From: Lentinus brumalis
Lineage: Eukaryota; Basidiomycota; Agaricomycetes; Polyporales; Polyporaceae
Length of the DNA: 64,000 bases
Reading direction: 5' to 3'
Assembly (NCBI GenBank): GCA_001792895.1
Contig: MARA01000024.1
Location: 248,001-312,000 of the forward strand
The notes beneath the pieces are model-generated. The model had not been told where the DNA came from. It searched no databases and worked only from the letters and a program-made list of their open reading frames with translations. The first letter of the stretch is position 1, and the number at the start of each line of letters is the position of its first letter. Positions 44,677-57,329 of this stretch are shown in pieces. The position numbers and the translations under genes are program-made.

Positions 44677-45543
44677 CTAGTCCTCGTCCATCCCGCTATC
44701 CTCGTCCGTCTCGCCGCTTCCCGCCTCTTCGTCGATCCCGAAGAAGTCGTCGTCAGCAACGGCATCACCAGGCGGTGCCGCCTGCCCGAGTTTCGCCCCC
44801 TTGCCCTTCAGACCAGCTTGCCCGAAGCTGCTCTGTACTGTCGCAGCAGCACGTTTTCCCTCCGCTTTCCGCAGCTCAACTTCCGGCTCCCCACTCAACG
44901 CACCCGCCTCCATCTGCTCCCTCACCCACTTCCTCACCTCCTCCCGCTGCCTATCCGTCTCCGTCTTCTCCTTCTCCTCCCTCGCCACCTGCTCTGCGTT
45001 CTTCCCGCCCTGCCGCACCTCGGGCGGGAACAGCGAGATGTACTTCTTCGTCTTCGGATAGTGCAGCACGTAGTTCAAGTCCACGCGGAGCTCCTCCAGC
45101 CGCGCCTCCAGCTTCCGCTGCTCCTTCTTCTCCGTCGCGCCCTCAAGCTGTTTCTTCACTTGCGCGATCCGCCGTGTGATCTTCTGTCGCTCGAAGAACT
45201 TGATCTTATGGTACCGCGTCGCCATCGTGCGCTCGAGACGTGCCTGCTCCGCCTGCGCGAGCTCTCCCTCGAGCGCCTTCAAACGTCGCTCCGTCGCCAC
45301 GCGCACGTCCGCCGCGAGCTTGTCCTTCGCGAGCAGGCGGCGTGTCTGTCGCAGAGCAGCTTTGATCTTCTGGACACCAGGGACAGCATTGGAAGAAGAC
45401 GGGTGCGACGTAGGGGCCGCGGGGTGTTTCTTGTGTTGTGGACGTTTCCGACCTGAATTTTTCTGCGGCTGCGACGCAGAGGCGGGTTGTTTCGAGGAGG
45501 AAGGATCAGAGACCGTTTGCTCTGACTGTCTCGAGGGTCCCAT
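44677..45543 (-). CDS. EFG1: rRNA-processing protein EFG1
   Basis: Single-exon frame of 288 codons. EFG1 is a nucleolar protein of the small-subunit processome needed for 18S rRNA maturation. The conserved domain spans about residues 55-180: VQKIKAALRQTRRLL, then RRLKALEGELAQAE and the family signature MATRYHKIKFFERQKITRRI, then YVLHYPKTKKYISLFPPE. Much of it is predicted coiled coil. The N-terminus is Ser/Lys/Gln-rich and the C-terminus acidic (DDDFFGIDEEAGSGETDEDS). Length fits fungal EFG1. It lies between the aldo/keto reductase and PRP6, all on one strand. Confidence 0.9.
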   Translation of the reverse strand: MGPSRQSEQTVSDPSSSKQPASASQPQKNSGRKRPQHKKHPAAPTSHPSSSNAVPGVQKIKAALRQTRRLLAKDKLAADVRVATERRLKALEGELAQAEQARLERTMATRYHKIKFFERQKITRRIAQVKKQLEGATEKKEQRKLEARLEELRVDLNYVLHYPKTKKYISLFPPEVRQGGKNAEQVAREEKEKTETDRQREEVRKWVREQMEAGALSGEPEVELRKAEGKRAAATVQSSFGQAGLKGKGAKLGQAAPPGDAVADDDFFGIDEEAGSGETDEDSGMDED

Positions 45544-45768
45544 CGCTTGTCGCGCCTAGGTTTCAGGGAGAGGTGTGGAATAGCGGGGCGCAACGACTAG
45601 TAGCAAAGATGGGGGATGCGGACAAGAGACAGCCTGGGCGCTAATGAGTCGCATGCAGCGACGCGGGACATACGTCGTACTCGCATTGAAGTGTTGTTAC
45701 ACTGTTATTACACGCGCAAGACCGGCACTCAGCCAGTCGGTACATAGAAACCACTCATACTGCTAGCA

Positions 45769-48700
45769 TCAGTGCAAAGCAGCCGCAACGAGCTCCAATA
45801 TCTCTCGTGTGCTCTTGCGAACGTTCGCAATGTCCTTCGCGATCGACTGCCACGTTGGCCCATACCTCGGTTCCGCAGCAACCGCCTTCGCGATGACCTC
45901 CTCTTGGTGCTCCTGCAAACAGTCCGTCGTCGGCGACAGCAACAGCGGATGAAATCGATGAGACGCACCTTGGTCCCATGCTGCCGTTCAAACTTGAGCC
46001 ACCACGCCCAGATGTCGCCCCAGGTGTCGCCCGGCTGCTCGCTGGCAGCGACTGCACGCCCGAACCAGTCCCGAGCCTTCTCAATCTTGCGCTCCGTCCA
46101 AAACAGTCGCGCGACGCTGCACAACACCCATGGATCATTTCCTGCCTTTCGGAGGGCGTCCGCAGACCGCGCCTTGCGCGTCGGCCGCGGCTCCGACCAG
46201 ATCGCAAGAGACCACAGCAGGCCCGACGTTGGGCATTCTTGCAGACCTGTCCAACGCAATCACATAAGGATGGTGAGTTATATGTGTATGAAAATGATCG
46301 AGGACGACAGACCTCGTGCAAGCACCGTCTTGGCTTGGGCGGTGCCCCCACTGCGCTCCTCAACGCCAACTGCCTCAGCCCAGAGCACGTCGTTACCCGG
46401 GTTCGCCAGCCGGGCCTTGTCGAGAAGTGCACGCGCCTTGATGCTCTTCTTGTCCGCCTCCTCGAGCCGGCTGGCGAGTATCCAGAGGTTGACATCCTTC
46501 GGACACGCTTTGATGCCGGCTGTGTACGCCGCCCGCGCTGCAGCAAGGTTGCCCTGCTGCTGGTGTATCTGTCCTTGAATCATGTACAACTTCGCGAACT
46601 TCGGATACTTCTTAATGGCGGTGGATAAAGTCTCCAGTGCGTTGGACAGCTGGCCTTGCTGTCGCTCGAAGACGGCAGACTTCATCCAGATCTGCCAATG
46701 TGTGCTCGTCAGCGCCCGGGACATTGGTGCACAAGGTCACACTTACCCTCTGAGTATCTGCGACGGTCCGTGCGCGCACAAGCAGCTCCCTGGCGACGTC
46801 AAGCTCGCCGTTCTCCGCCTCCAACTTGACCGCAGCCAACCAGATTTGCTCGCTCTCGGAGTTGGCGACGAATGCTCGCTCAAGGACCTCGCGAGCGGCG
46901 GGCACATCGCCCGCCAGCCACTTCTCCTTGGCCCACATGAGCCACAGCACTTCTGCCTGTGGACAGTGGTGGACAGCCCGCTCCAGGATGGCGTTGAGAG
47001 ACTCCCTGGAAACGAGCATAACCACATTAGCAACCAGCAAGATGGATTCAACACATGAACAGAACCCATACCTCGTCCCCGTGCCTTCTCCAAATCGGCG
47101 GCCTTTCGCCACAAGCTCTTCTTGTCCGGGAACACCCTGAGTGCATAAGCGAGGATCGCCCTGGCCGCCCCGATGTTGCCCTTCGCCTCCGCCGCTTCCA
47201 CATCGCTTGTCCAGGTATCGAGACGGTCCTCCTCCTCGATGTCCATCGCCACGGTCGCCTTAATGATCGCCTCGCACGTCCGCAGCGCGCCCTCATTCTC
47301 GCACCGCTCCGCCTCTTTGAGCCACTGCTCGCGAGTGAGCAGGACCTGGTGCCGGCGAAGTTCACGCACGCCCGCCTCGATCGTCTTGTCAACGAGGGCA
47401 AGCTCCTTCTCTCGCTGCTCCTCAGACTTCTCCGCCGCGTACGCCTCCTGCTCGAGCAGACGTCCGGCGGCGATCCATATCTCGTGGCTCGTCGGAATCG
47501 CCTTGCGCGCCTTGTTGAGCACTGCCTTTGCCTTGTCTGGGGTCTCGAGGCGCGCAAGCGCGAGCCAGAGCTCGACAGACTGCGGGATGACTTCGACGGC
47601 GCGGGAGAGGAGTATGCGGGCGTCGGAGGCGGAGGACTCGAGGTTTACCGTCTCCTTCCAGAGACGGACCGAATTTGGAATATGTTCGAGGGCTGCAAAA
47701 TGCAGTCAGCAATGGTTAGAAATGACAACAAACGTTACTCACCCTTGCGCAATACGCGTTTCTTGGCCTTGACGTCGTGTTCCAAATCTGCGGCCGCCAT
47801 CCAAATCTTGACGCTCTGTCCGACATGCTGTACAGCGTTCGCCAGGATGACCTTCGCATCGTCGTTGTTCTGTATGCCGACATCAGCTCATTGTTGTCAG
47901 AGGAGTCATGCAGTCTACTCACGTGAAGCCGCGCAGCCTCCAACCAAACATCTTCGCTCTTCGCGCACTGCTCACATCCTTGCTTGATGAGCTTGCGCGC
48001 TGCGACCATCCGGCCGGCGTGCTCCTCCAAACGAGCCGCGGCTATCCATCCCGGAGAATGTTTCGGGTTCGATTTGACGAGCGAGTCGAAGAGCATGCGC
48101 GCCCGCTTGATGTCCCCAATCTCAGCATCGCTTTTAATAACGACGCTGTCGAGGGAGGTAAGGTAGCCTTTTGGATCAATCGACGTTTGCGAACCCGAGG
48201 TCGCAGTACCCGAAACTTGGTCGAGCTTGAGGGAGAGGATCTTGTCACGCGCCTGACTCATCTCCGCGAAGTTCGTCAGTGTGCCGTTGTCCGCTGGGGT
48301 CTCGAAGCCTCCTGTCTGCACAGATACCGAGCAGCAAGAAAAGACAGCGAACAAGTAAGTAAAGACACAGAGCAAACATAGGAAGTGTAGACACGCACCG
48401 TCTGTTGGTGGGCGTCGAGCGAGGTCTCATACTCGGTGCGAGCCCTGTCTCCGACAATGACGCTGTCGGACACGACGAATGACCTCTCATCCCGTTTACG
48501 CTTTTTGCGCGTGAGATTGCCCACCTCAGGAATGTTCTCCCATTCTTCGTCTGTGACGACGGCGAGGCCGCGCTTCAGGTCTGCGAACTGCTGCTGGATC
48601 TTCGGCCGCTCCGCGCGGACCTTGGCCATCTCCTCATTCTCGCGTGCTTCCCTGCAGACAAATGTCTGTCAACAAACAATATTGGACGCGGGAAGGGGAA

Positions 48701-49263
48701 CCAGGATGAGGCGCGGAAGCTCTTGCAGCCGCAACGATAGTGGAAGCTGGCAAACCAAGACTCAAAACTCACCTCCGTGCCCTCCTCCTAGCGTCCATAT
48801 GCCTGTCTACGGACTCGTATATCCGGTCGGCCTCCTCGTCATCCGCCTCGTATGTCGTTCCAGCGAAGAGGCCATATTCATTATCCGGGTCCTGAAACTG
48901 ATCGGGGTCGACCTCCGCCTCCTCTCCGCGACGTGCCTGCGCTTCTCTGTGATTCCACAGTTAGTTAGCTATTCACCGAGAGGAACTGTGCCACAACACC
49001 GAGTAGGGAGCGGTGTCGGTGTGCGGGGGAACAGAGAAGGAGGAACACGTACGCAATTGCCTCTGCGGAAGGTCCCTCGCGTGCTGGACCAATATCTGAC
49101 CGCGTCGTGAATCCTGAAGCACTGTTGGGCAATGACAGAAGCCAGTTAGTTGACTGTCTCAGACTGAACGCCGCAGGACGCACCCTCGACCAAGACCGGC
49201 GACGTAGGACGCCGGCGCGGGCATAGACAGGAACGCAAGCTTGTTTGGTTTGTCGCTCGCCAT
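45769..49263 (-). CDS. PRP6: Pre-mRNA splicing factor PRP6 (U4/U6.U5 tri-snRNP)
   Basis: Starts [27 protein letters not shown] at 49,263, the PRP1/PRP6 N-terminal signature, and ends with a [18 protein letters not shown] helix before TGA (45,769-45,771). About ten short introns split it. The body consists of HAT/TPR-like helical repeats, recognisable as repeated W..AA.LE, ..AR..L..A and P....W..A.. patterns (for example [46 protein letters not shown]). The protein bridges U5 and U4/U6 snRNPs in the spliceosome. The N-terminal exons include the conserved YEEER-like acidic/arginine region and the [13 protein letters not shown] block. Exon boundaries were only partly worked out, so treat the span, not the exact model, as firm. 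Essential in other fungi. Confidence 0.92.
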
Positions 49264-49631
49264 CTTGCGAGTATGTCGACCAGTAGCGAGGCAGGGAGAG
49301 GAGGGAGAGGAGGGACTCCGAGGAGGAAGGGGAGTGGTTAAGTTGCGGTGGTGGTGGTAGTAAGTCAATGTTTACTGGAGACTTACGGTGCTGTAAGCAG
49401 CATCTTGGCGCCCAAGTGAGATAAGATAAGATGGCGCTGCCCATCCTACATTATGATCAAGTTCGTCGGCAGGAAGAGGAACAAGCTATCATCTGACTCG
49501 TCGACTGATGTACAAGCGAAGACCATTTACATTTCGACAGCATAGCGATTTCGCAGTGAATACAACAGGACACACGGACACCAAAGTCAAAAGGAAGGAA
49601 CTCGAAACCGCACGGAGCTCTACACTCAAGC

Positions 49632-52600
49632 TCACTGCTCCCGCCGTATCATTCTCCTATCCCGCTCGCCCGTCACCTTCACCAAGCCCTCCTGCTCCAG
49701 CTCCCTGATCACATCCTGGAAGTCCGCGGTCGTGATCTTCACACTGCTCTGCTTCTCCAGCTGCGCAAGCACTTCCGCCCAGCGCAAGCCGCGGTTGCCC
49801 CCGCCCCATCGAGCAGCGCGAGGATCGCCTTGCGCAGGTCCCCGCGCAGCTTCCGCTGCTGACGCCCGATGCCGGTGTCCAGGAGGCCCATGTCAATCTC
49901 GCCCGTGGTAGGGTCGCGCGCGCTTGTGTTGATCGCATCGCGCATGAGCCGGTATGCCTCCTTGACGTCGTCGAGCTCGACGAACGGCGAGAGCCGCATG
50001 CGCGCGTGCGCCTCCGAGAGTCGAATCATGCTCTCAAGCTGCCGCGTCGTCGCGGTGATGCGTTTCTCGTTCGAACGTGGGTCCTCGCCCGCCTTGCGCA
50101 TCGTCACGTAGCAGCGCACGAGCTCGTCCCCGGCCGCTTCAGTGATGGTGGGGTTGATACGAGAGCGGGCGTAAGTGATGTATGAGGACAGCTCGTCGAG
50201 GGGCTGAAGCGGGATATGTCAGACGGAGTCTACAGGGTGGGAGTCACGAAAGACGTACCAAGATATCCTGGCCACTTCCATGAACGGGAGCGTCTTCGAG
50301 GTACAATGCGACCAGATGTTGTGCGAGCTTCCTGTCCAAAGCCTCGTCGACATGGTCCAGCACAAGATACAACAGGTCGAAACGCGAGATCAGCGTCGGT
50401 GGCAGGTCGATGTTCTGCGTCACTGTCTGCTTCGGATTGTACTTCGAGCCAATCGGATTGGCCGCAGCCAGGATCGAAGTACGAGCATTGAGTGTCGTGA
50501 TAATACCCGCTTTCGCGATGGAGACGGTTTGTTGTTCCTGTAGATGTCCCCATTACGTCGTGCAGTAATAACATGAATTTTTAGACGTACCATGACTTCG
50601 TGCAGGACACTCCGGGTCGCGTCTGACATCTTGTCAAACTCATCGATACAGCAGACGCCGCCGTCGCTCAACACAAGTGCACCACTGCGCAGAGTGTCAG
50701 TCTTATAGTCTGCTATGCAGGGGGATCAGAGTGTACCTCTCAAGCACCAGTTGCTTCGAGTCTGGGTCACGAGTGACATATGCCGTGAGACCGACAGCAG
50801 ACGAGCCCTTCCCGGACGTGTACACTCCGCGAGGGGCAATCTTGTGGACGTACTACAAAACAGAGTGAGTATGACTAACGTTCGCATGAGAGATGGAAGA
50901 GGGGCGTACCTGCAGGATTTGGGACTTACTGACACCAGGGTCACCGACGAGCAATACGTTGATGTCACCGCGATACCTAGGCCCACCTCCACCTCCACCA
51001 CGCGCAATGCTCTTGTTCGTTCCACCAAACAGCTGCAGCAGAATACCCTTCTTAACGTCGTCCATCGCATAGATGGACGGCGCAAGTGAACGGGCGAGCA
51101 GTTCGTAAACGTCGTGCCGCTGGCTCAGAGTTCGCAGTTTCGCCTCCAGCTCCTCTCGCTTGGTCGTGCGATGCTGGCGTTCAACCGGATTCTCCTCATC
51201 GTCGTCCATATCGATTCCCCCACCCACCCCACCGACACCAGGGATGCGGTCTCCCCCACCGGGGCGCGTGCTCCTGTCGACCCCGAGCCGGTCGTCAGCG
51301 CCGATTCTGATGTGCACGACGTCGAGGAAGGTACGGAACAAGCTCTTGAGTGTCCGCTGCCGTGGGTTCACGCGCACAGGCATGCTGCGGAAGATACCCG
51401 TGACGACAAGGCGATCACCTGGTTTCGAGACGTCGACCAGCTCGTCGTACACGCTGAGCGAGACCGTGTGGGGCGTCTGCCCATCGGGCACGGCGTCGGG
51501 TGTCTCCTGTAGACGGATGACCTGGCGGTCCGCAAACTCGCAGCGGTTGTGTACGAGCGACATGGAACCCATCGTACCGCAGACGTCGCGGGGACAGCGC
51601 GCAGGCTCGTCGATCTTGCCTCGATCAATCTCGACCTGGACAGTGTGGTTGCAGGTAAGGCAGCGGAAGAAGGCCACCTTCATGTCCGGAATGACTGGGG
51701 TCGCGCGGATGACGAGACCCTTGATGCAGACGAGCTTGTCGGTATCTGACACAGAATGACTATGAGCTCGCAACCCAACGCTTCGTAGCGAGCGAGATGG
51801 TGCCTACCACTCGGATTCAAGTCCCGCATGTTTACAGGAGGGACACCGAATGGACGGATTTTGTAGACTTTGCTCATGATCTCCGCAATTTCTTCCTCGC
51901 CCTGTTGACCGCGCATGTCCTGCATGCCCGCCACCTGGTCTTCCTCCGCAATCTCGAGCATCAGGTCTTTGAGCACCTGATCCATCAATGGGACGACTTC
52001 CTGAGGGTATTTTACCAGCAAGACCTGCAGCTTCTTGCTCGGCGGGTACGCCGCCAGATTATGCATGTCGAGGTTCAGTGTGCGCTCGCCAGTCTGTCGC
52101 ATGCGCCGGAGGTACGCTTCGTAGAGCAGCACTTCACCCTCCTCGGGGACGAGAGGATTCTAGTCCGCAGTCCTCGCTCCCGGTCGTAGGCGATGCGATA
52201 CTTGACCTTGAACCCGCGGATGAAGTCGCGGAAGGTGCGCATGGCATCCTGAATGTTTACGTTCGTCCCCCAGATAGCCTTCACTTCTCCACTGTCGTCC
52301 TCGTCATCGGAAGGAACAGCAGGAACAGACAGATTGAGAGCAGAAGAGGCGGGCATGGACAGGTGCGAGGCATCGGAGCGAAGGTCATCGCTGGGGAGAT
52401 TGCCTTGACGTTTAGTGCGCGACCGAGTCGACGTTGGAGTGAGGCTGAAGGAAGAATGAATGTCTCCACGCCGGTTCTTCGGTATGGCAGCTGGTGCTGG
52501 ACTCCTGCGTACGCGTCATGGTTAGCGAAAGCTGAGTGGTTCTGGAGGCGAATGGCGCACGAGGGAAAGGCCAGAGGCTCGGAGCCCTGGGATGCAGGAA

Positions 52601-52950
52601 GATCAGAGTCCAGCCTACGTGCTCTTGTCGGTGTCTTGTTCTTGCTTGGGGATGAGCTGGGGAATGGCAGGGGCGAGGAGGTGCCGGCTTTTATGTCAAG
52701 ACGTCAGTGTGGTTCGTCGAACGCGACGGGTGGACTCACGCGCGAAGAGAGGTGTCTGGTCCCTCCTCGGTGTGCTCATCCCAAGAGCACGTCGCGCTAC
52801 AGAGCCGTGTCGCGGTGTCCCTGATACGGAGGGGGTTCCTTCGAGGAAAAGCGGAGGCGCGTTCGGCATGGAGGGCTCAACGAGAGTAGACTCCTCCATC
52901 TCGACATCGTCCAGATCAGAAGTGGGAATGTCTCTGGGTGGCGAAGACAT
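49632..52950 (-). CDS. MCM4: DNA replication licensing factor MCM4
   Basis: Starts [15 protein letters not shown] at 52,950 with the Ser/Thr-Pro-rich N-terminus typical of MCM4 (a kinase target region), and ends [18 protein letters not shown]...MIRREQ at 49,632. MCM4 is one of six AAA+ subunits of the MCM2-7 helicase that unwinds DNA at forks. Visible: the N-terminal domain ([19 protein letters not shown]), a C4 zinc finger (FRCLTCNH...CPRDVCG near 51,660-51,580), Walker [15 protein letters not shown] (about 50,960), Walker [10 protein letters not shown] (about 50,640), the arginine-finger block [11 protein letters not shown] (about 50,370) and the C-terminal winged helix. The [10 protein letters not shown] signature separates MCM4 from its paralogues. 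It is split by several introns. Pre-replication complexes in the nucleus are its site of action. Confidence 0.95.
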
Positions 52951-53183
52951 GGCGACGCGTCGTGGTCAAGGTTGGGGAAGTCGTCGTCGACGATACGGAC
53001 GTCGTCGTCGTTGCAGTGGTCGATGAGCAGACAACGCGACGCGACGCGTCGAAATGAGATTTAGGGCCGGCCGTTTCGTTCGCACGCGTCGCCGGCGCTT
53101 GCGCGTGAAGGCATCGGGAAACATACGAAACATAATAATGTATACATTGTTCGTGACATTCTACGCAAGACACTCCGCACACC

Positions 53184-56100
53184 TCACCTGCTCGGCAACA
53201 TGCTCTTCCGCCTCCGCGCCCTCTCCAGCGGGGGCAGAGACTCAAGCGAGTCGTCCTCTCCGGTACGTGCAGGTGGACCCATCTGCATGCTACTATCACC
53301 ATCCTCACCCACCGCCATCCCTGGACCAGCTCCAACGCTCCGTGCTGGAGGCCCGCCGACACCGACGCCCATCGAGAGCAGCGTCCCGACGCCAGCCGGC
53401 GATGACTCCGACGATGTCGGCGACGCGACCCATGCCATCTTCACCGGGGAAACATGCTTCGGCAAGTACGACTTGCGTCTCTATTGCCGAAATCATGGGT
53501 ATCAGCCTCCAGGATACAGCGAAAATGACGGAGCCATACCTTGTTCACCCCAGCGACGTTGACCAGGTCGAGATTGACACGGTGCAGGCCCTCGTCCACC
53601 TTCTTGCACTGTTCCGCGCACTCAACAACCCACCCGATGCCCACTACGTGCGGCTTCGGGTCCCCCAGAAGCCTATAAAGGAAAGTACCCGTCAGAGCGA
53701 GAACCAGTGTACCTGTCCGGTAGATGTACGACGCACTTGTATCGCGACAGCGTACTCATCAGCCCGTTCTTGAATACAACATGTGTGCACCGCGAGCCTA
53801 CTTTGCTCGCAATCTACAGAGGACACCATCAGCGCACGCCAGCACGGGTGACCACGCAGAACACACACCTTCGCTCCCAAGCCCTCCAGCATCTCCACGA
53901 ACAGCCCGCCCGCATCATCACCCTCGTCGGTCCGCACATCGACAAAGATCCTGCAGTTCTTCAACACCGCCAGCCTAACCGGGCTCTCCTCCGCACTAGC
54001 CTTCCCTTTCCCTTTGCCGCTCCCCTCCTGTCCCGCAGCCGACCTAGCACCCGGCTCCTTGTACGCATTCGGTGGGGTCGACAGCGCCCCGGTCGCGAGC
54101 CGCGTGGCATGCGCGCGCGGGGCAGGGGGCCTAGCAGGCTTCTCGCCACCCTCCGAGTCCACAGCATCTCCGCCGTCATTGTCTTTGGCCGTCGGTGTTG
54201 ACGCGTCAGCAGTCGGATACGTACTGCTCACGGCGCGTCCCTTGCCCTTGTCCGGGGTGACTGTGCTCGGCAATGCAGACAAGCTTTGGGATAGCAAATG
54301 GCTCGCCATGCTCGCGCGCCGGCTGGCATTCCGCCTTGCCTCCTTCTCCTTGGCCTTCTCCGCGCCTGGCTCGGCGACCACAGTCCCGTTCGAGGGTCCG
54401 GCTCCTGACGGGCCATTCGGAGCCGTGCCAGTGGAATCAACAGACATGTCCATCGAAGGCGCCCCACGCTCCTCCTCTTCGTCCGACAGGTGGCCAAGAT
54501 CGCGCAGCACGTCCTTGCTCGCATTCTTCAACCACTCGCCGATCTTGTCCTTCGTCGACATCTCCTCGTCCTCGGGCTCCTCGACGAGCTGCGTATCCCT
54601 GCGGTCCTCCTCACCGACGTCGACGTCCATCGCCGAGCGCGCCCTGCCGCCCTTGACGGGGCTGCCCACGACAACAGGCAGCGAGCTCACCTTGCTGACG
54701 CGCTGCGTGACTCGTGACCCGCCCCACCGCCCTCGCATCGCCGTCAGCCTGGACACCGTAGTCGTCGTCGTGGTGTTTGATGATGAATTCGAAGTGCCGC
54801 TCAGCGGGCCGAGTCCGAACACCGGTTTCGTGAGCGTGCCAGGCCTCGACGGCAGGGCGTAAGAGCTCGAGGTCGAGGTCGACGCGATACCACTCGGACC
54901 CGCCGCAGAACCAGGCGGCCCGACACTCTTCGGTTTCCCGAGCGTGAGCGGACCCTGGCGGAGCACTCCGCCATCCTTCGCAGGCGTCCTCAAGGCAGAA
55001 ATACCCGGACTCGAGCTCGACGCCGCATTCGCAGCCGCAAGCGCTGCAGCCCTCAGCCGTGTCGTCCTCGTGCTCCCGGGCAGCGCCGGCGGCAGCATCA
55101 GCGTCGTCTGCCTGAGCTTTGGCGTCGGATCGGGAGCCTTCCCCTTCGAAGCCGGAGTCGCCGCGGGGAGCGAGCTCGTCGACATGGCCGTGCCAGGCCG
55201 TGGTCTCTCGAGTGTCCCCGCCTTCCCTCCGCGCCCACGACCTCTGCCACGGCTACCGCGCCCGCCTCTGCCGCCGGTGTCAGCTGTGTCACTGGCACGC
55301 AGGTCGGCCCCGTCGGATGCTCCTGGCGCGGCCCGATGGAACCCGAGGCTTGTTTGCGGTCGCGACGGCGGAGGTGCATTGAGCCGTTCGAGAGCCTCCG
55401 TGAGCGTCGACAGGCTCGAGTTGAGCGGGAGCGGTGTTGGTGCCGGTGCCGGTTCCGACACAGCTGAGTCCGGCTCCGTGTCGTCCGTCCGCTCCCCGCT
55501 GTCTGGAGGTAGCGCATCATCTTCCACCAGGGCTTCACGGTCTTGTGGCCGCTCTTCCGCGTCTGCCTCGGACGGTGACTCGGTCAAAGGGGACAGCGAC
55601 TCTTCCCGCGCAGCTGCTTGGCCTCAGTATCAACACCGTCCTGCTGTCACAGAGCATGATAACGCACATTCTATCTGCGGCATGTCTTCGAACGTCTTCT
55701 TGCCCTCGGACGTCTCCGGCGGCTCCAGCCTGAGCTTGGGCACGGCGGGCGGTCCCCTCGACATGGACGGCTCCTCCCGCGCAGCTGCTAAACCTCAGTA
55801 TCAAGACCATACCGCTTTCGCACAGCATGATAACGCACATTCGACCTGCGGCTGCGACAGCTCCGACGGCTGTCTGTGATTCGAAGTCTCCCTGAGCTTA
55901 GGCACGGCGGGCGGTCCTGGCGGCTCCAGCCTGAGCTTGGGCACGGCAGGCGGTTCCCTCGACATGGACCGCTCTTCCCGCGTAGCTGCTGGACCTCAGT
56001 ATCAAGACCACCCTGCATTCACACAGCATGAAACGCACATTCGACCTGCGGCATGTCTTCGAACGTCTCCGGCGGCTCCAGCCCTCGGTCTTGCGACATA

Positions 56101-57329
56101 TTCAGCGGCTCCCTGAGCTTGGGCACGGCGGGCGGTCCCCTCGACATGGGCCGCTCTTCCCGCGCAGCTGCTGAACCTCAGTATCAAGACCATCCTGGTC
56201 TCACAACAGCATGATAACGCACATTCTACCTGCGGCTGTGACAGCTCCGGCGGCTGTCTGTGTTTCGAAATCTCCCTGAGCTTGGGCACGGCGGGCGGCA
56301 CCCTCGACATAGACCTGGTACGCGGAGCCGGCCTCGGCACAACATGCACAGGCGCAGGCTTCGCAGGGGACACTCGCGCCACTGAACTGGTCGTCGGCAT
56401 GAGGTAGGACGGGGTCGGGGGCTGGGACTGCGCCCGCTTGTACGCCTGCGCGGGCGTCGGCTTGACGGACGATATGAGCCCGCCGAGGATGTTGTTCTTC
56501 TTGTCTTGGTCGCGCGGGTTCCTGACCTTTTTGGCGGGACCTGCGTGCTCGGCTGCGGCAGTGGACACACCTTTGGGTCGCATGCGTGCCTTGACGCCGC
56601 TTGCTCTGGGAATGAAGCTGGAGGGAGGCTTGGGATGCGGGGCGACTGCCGTGACCACAGGCGGAGGAGGTTGTGTGAATAGCAGAGGCTTCGGCGACTT
56701 GGGGACCGGCGTAGCGTCCGCGTCCAGCGTAATGTCTAGAGTGTTGTCGCCATTTGTTGGCAGAGGCGTGAGCGGGGACATGGGAGTCATGCATGTGTCT
56801 GGTATGTGCGGATTAGGCGTAGAGGGCTCGAAGATGAACGTCGGGGTCTTGGGCGGCGGCGAGGGTGGCTGCTCTGGGGGCACGGAGGCGATGCGGAACT
56901 TTGCGGGGGAGCGGCGGGGAGAGGGCGGGACATTGTTGAGATCAAGCAAAGGCAGGGGCGGGACGGACTTTGCTCTGGCGGGCAAAGTCGTGGCCGAGGG
57001 AGGATCTGGAGGAAGAGAGGACGGCTTCGGGGAGGGAACACACCGTGGCGGGGACGCTTGTGGTCGCGTTCATGCAGGAGGGCGGCATCCTTGGCGGGCG
57101 ACGACGGCCGCTTGGAGTGGTGGTCGTGCATGGGGTCGTCGTCGTCGTCGTCGGCGCTGATGTCGGCAGAAGAAGATGGGAGCGGGTCGGGGCGCTCGCT
57201 GGCGGCGACATTGCGGCGGGCCTGCTTGAGCGGCGAGGCGGCAAGATCGAGTGGTCTGGAGAAGAAGGCGTCGAGGGTGGTCTGCGAGCGGGTGCGCGCG
57301 ACGGCCGCCTTCGAGTCCGTTGTCGCCAT
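53184..57329 (-). CDS. Microcephalin-like BRCT protein, nine exons, 1,237 aa
   Basis: Exons 57,044-57,329, 56,223-57,005, 56,039-56,167, 55,839-55,985, 55,668-55,784, 53,869-55,613, 53,737-53,813, 53,540-53,672 and 53,184-53,480 sum to 3,714 bp with no internal stop. The first thousand residues are low-complexity: a basic/acidic start (RTRSQTTLDAFF, a PIP-box-like QTTLDAFF), long Pro/Ser/Thr stretches, RGRGRGRGG, and S/T-P sites. The single BRCT domain is at the C-terminus (LKNCRIFVDVRT, GAKIASKVGSRCTHVVFKNG, VVGIGWVVECAEQ, then KRRKSYLPK), matching the first BRCT of microcephalin. It is probably a nuclear chromosome or cell-cycle factor. Exons 3-5 are tandem copies of one exon. The first intron (38 bp) is short. 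Alternative NAG acceptors exist in the repeat introns but keep frame. Confidence 0.85.
55614..56222 (-). repeat. Tandem exon-intron duplications in the BRCT gene
   Basis: Four introns (56,168-56,222, 55,986-56,038, 55,785-55,838 and 55,614-55,667; 53-55 bp) share donor GTGCGTT and a conserved interior (CATGCT...TTGATACTGAGG...AGCAG). Between them lie three exons of 129, 147 and 117 bp, all multiples of three and all phase 1. Each encodes a unit beginning AREE(R/P) followed by an MSR.PPAVPKLR core and ending in (MPQ or SQPQ)-(V/I)E. The exon upstream (56,223 onward) ends with the same core, and the exon downstream begins with the AREES start. Confidence 0.92.

Noticed and set aside
44818..45559. 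Long plus-strand open frames opposite EFG1, PRP6, MCM4 and the BRCT gene
   Set aside because: They are antisense shadows caused by GC-rich codon use; only the minus-strand frames carry family motifs.
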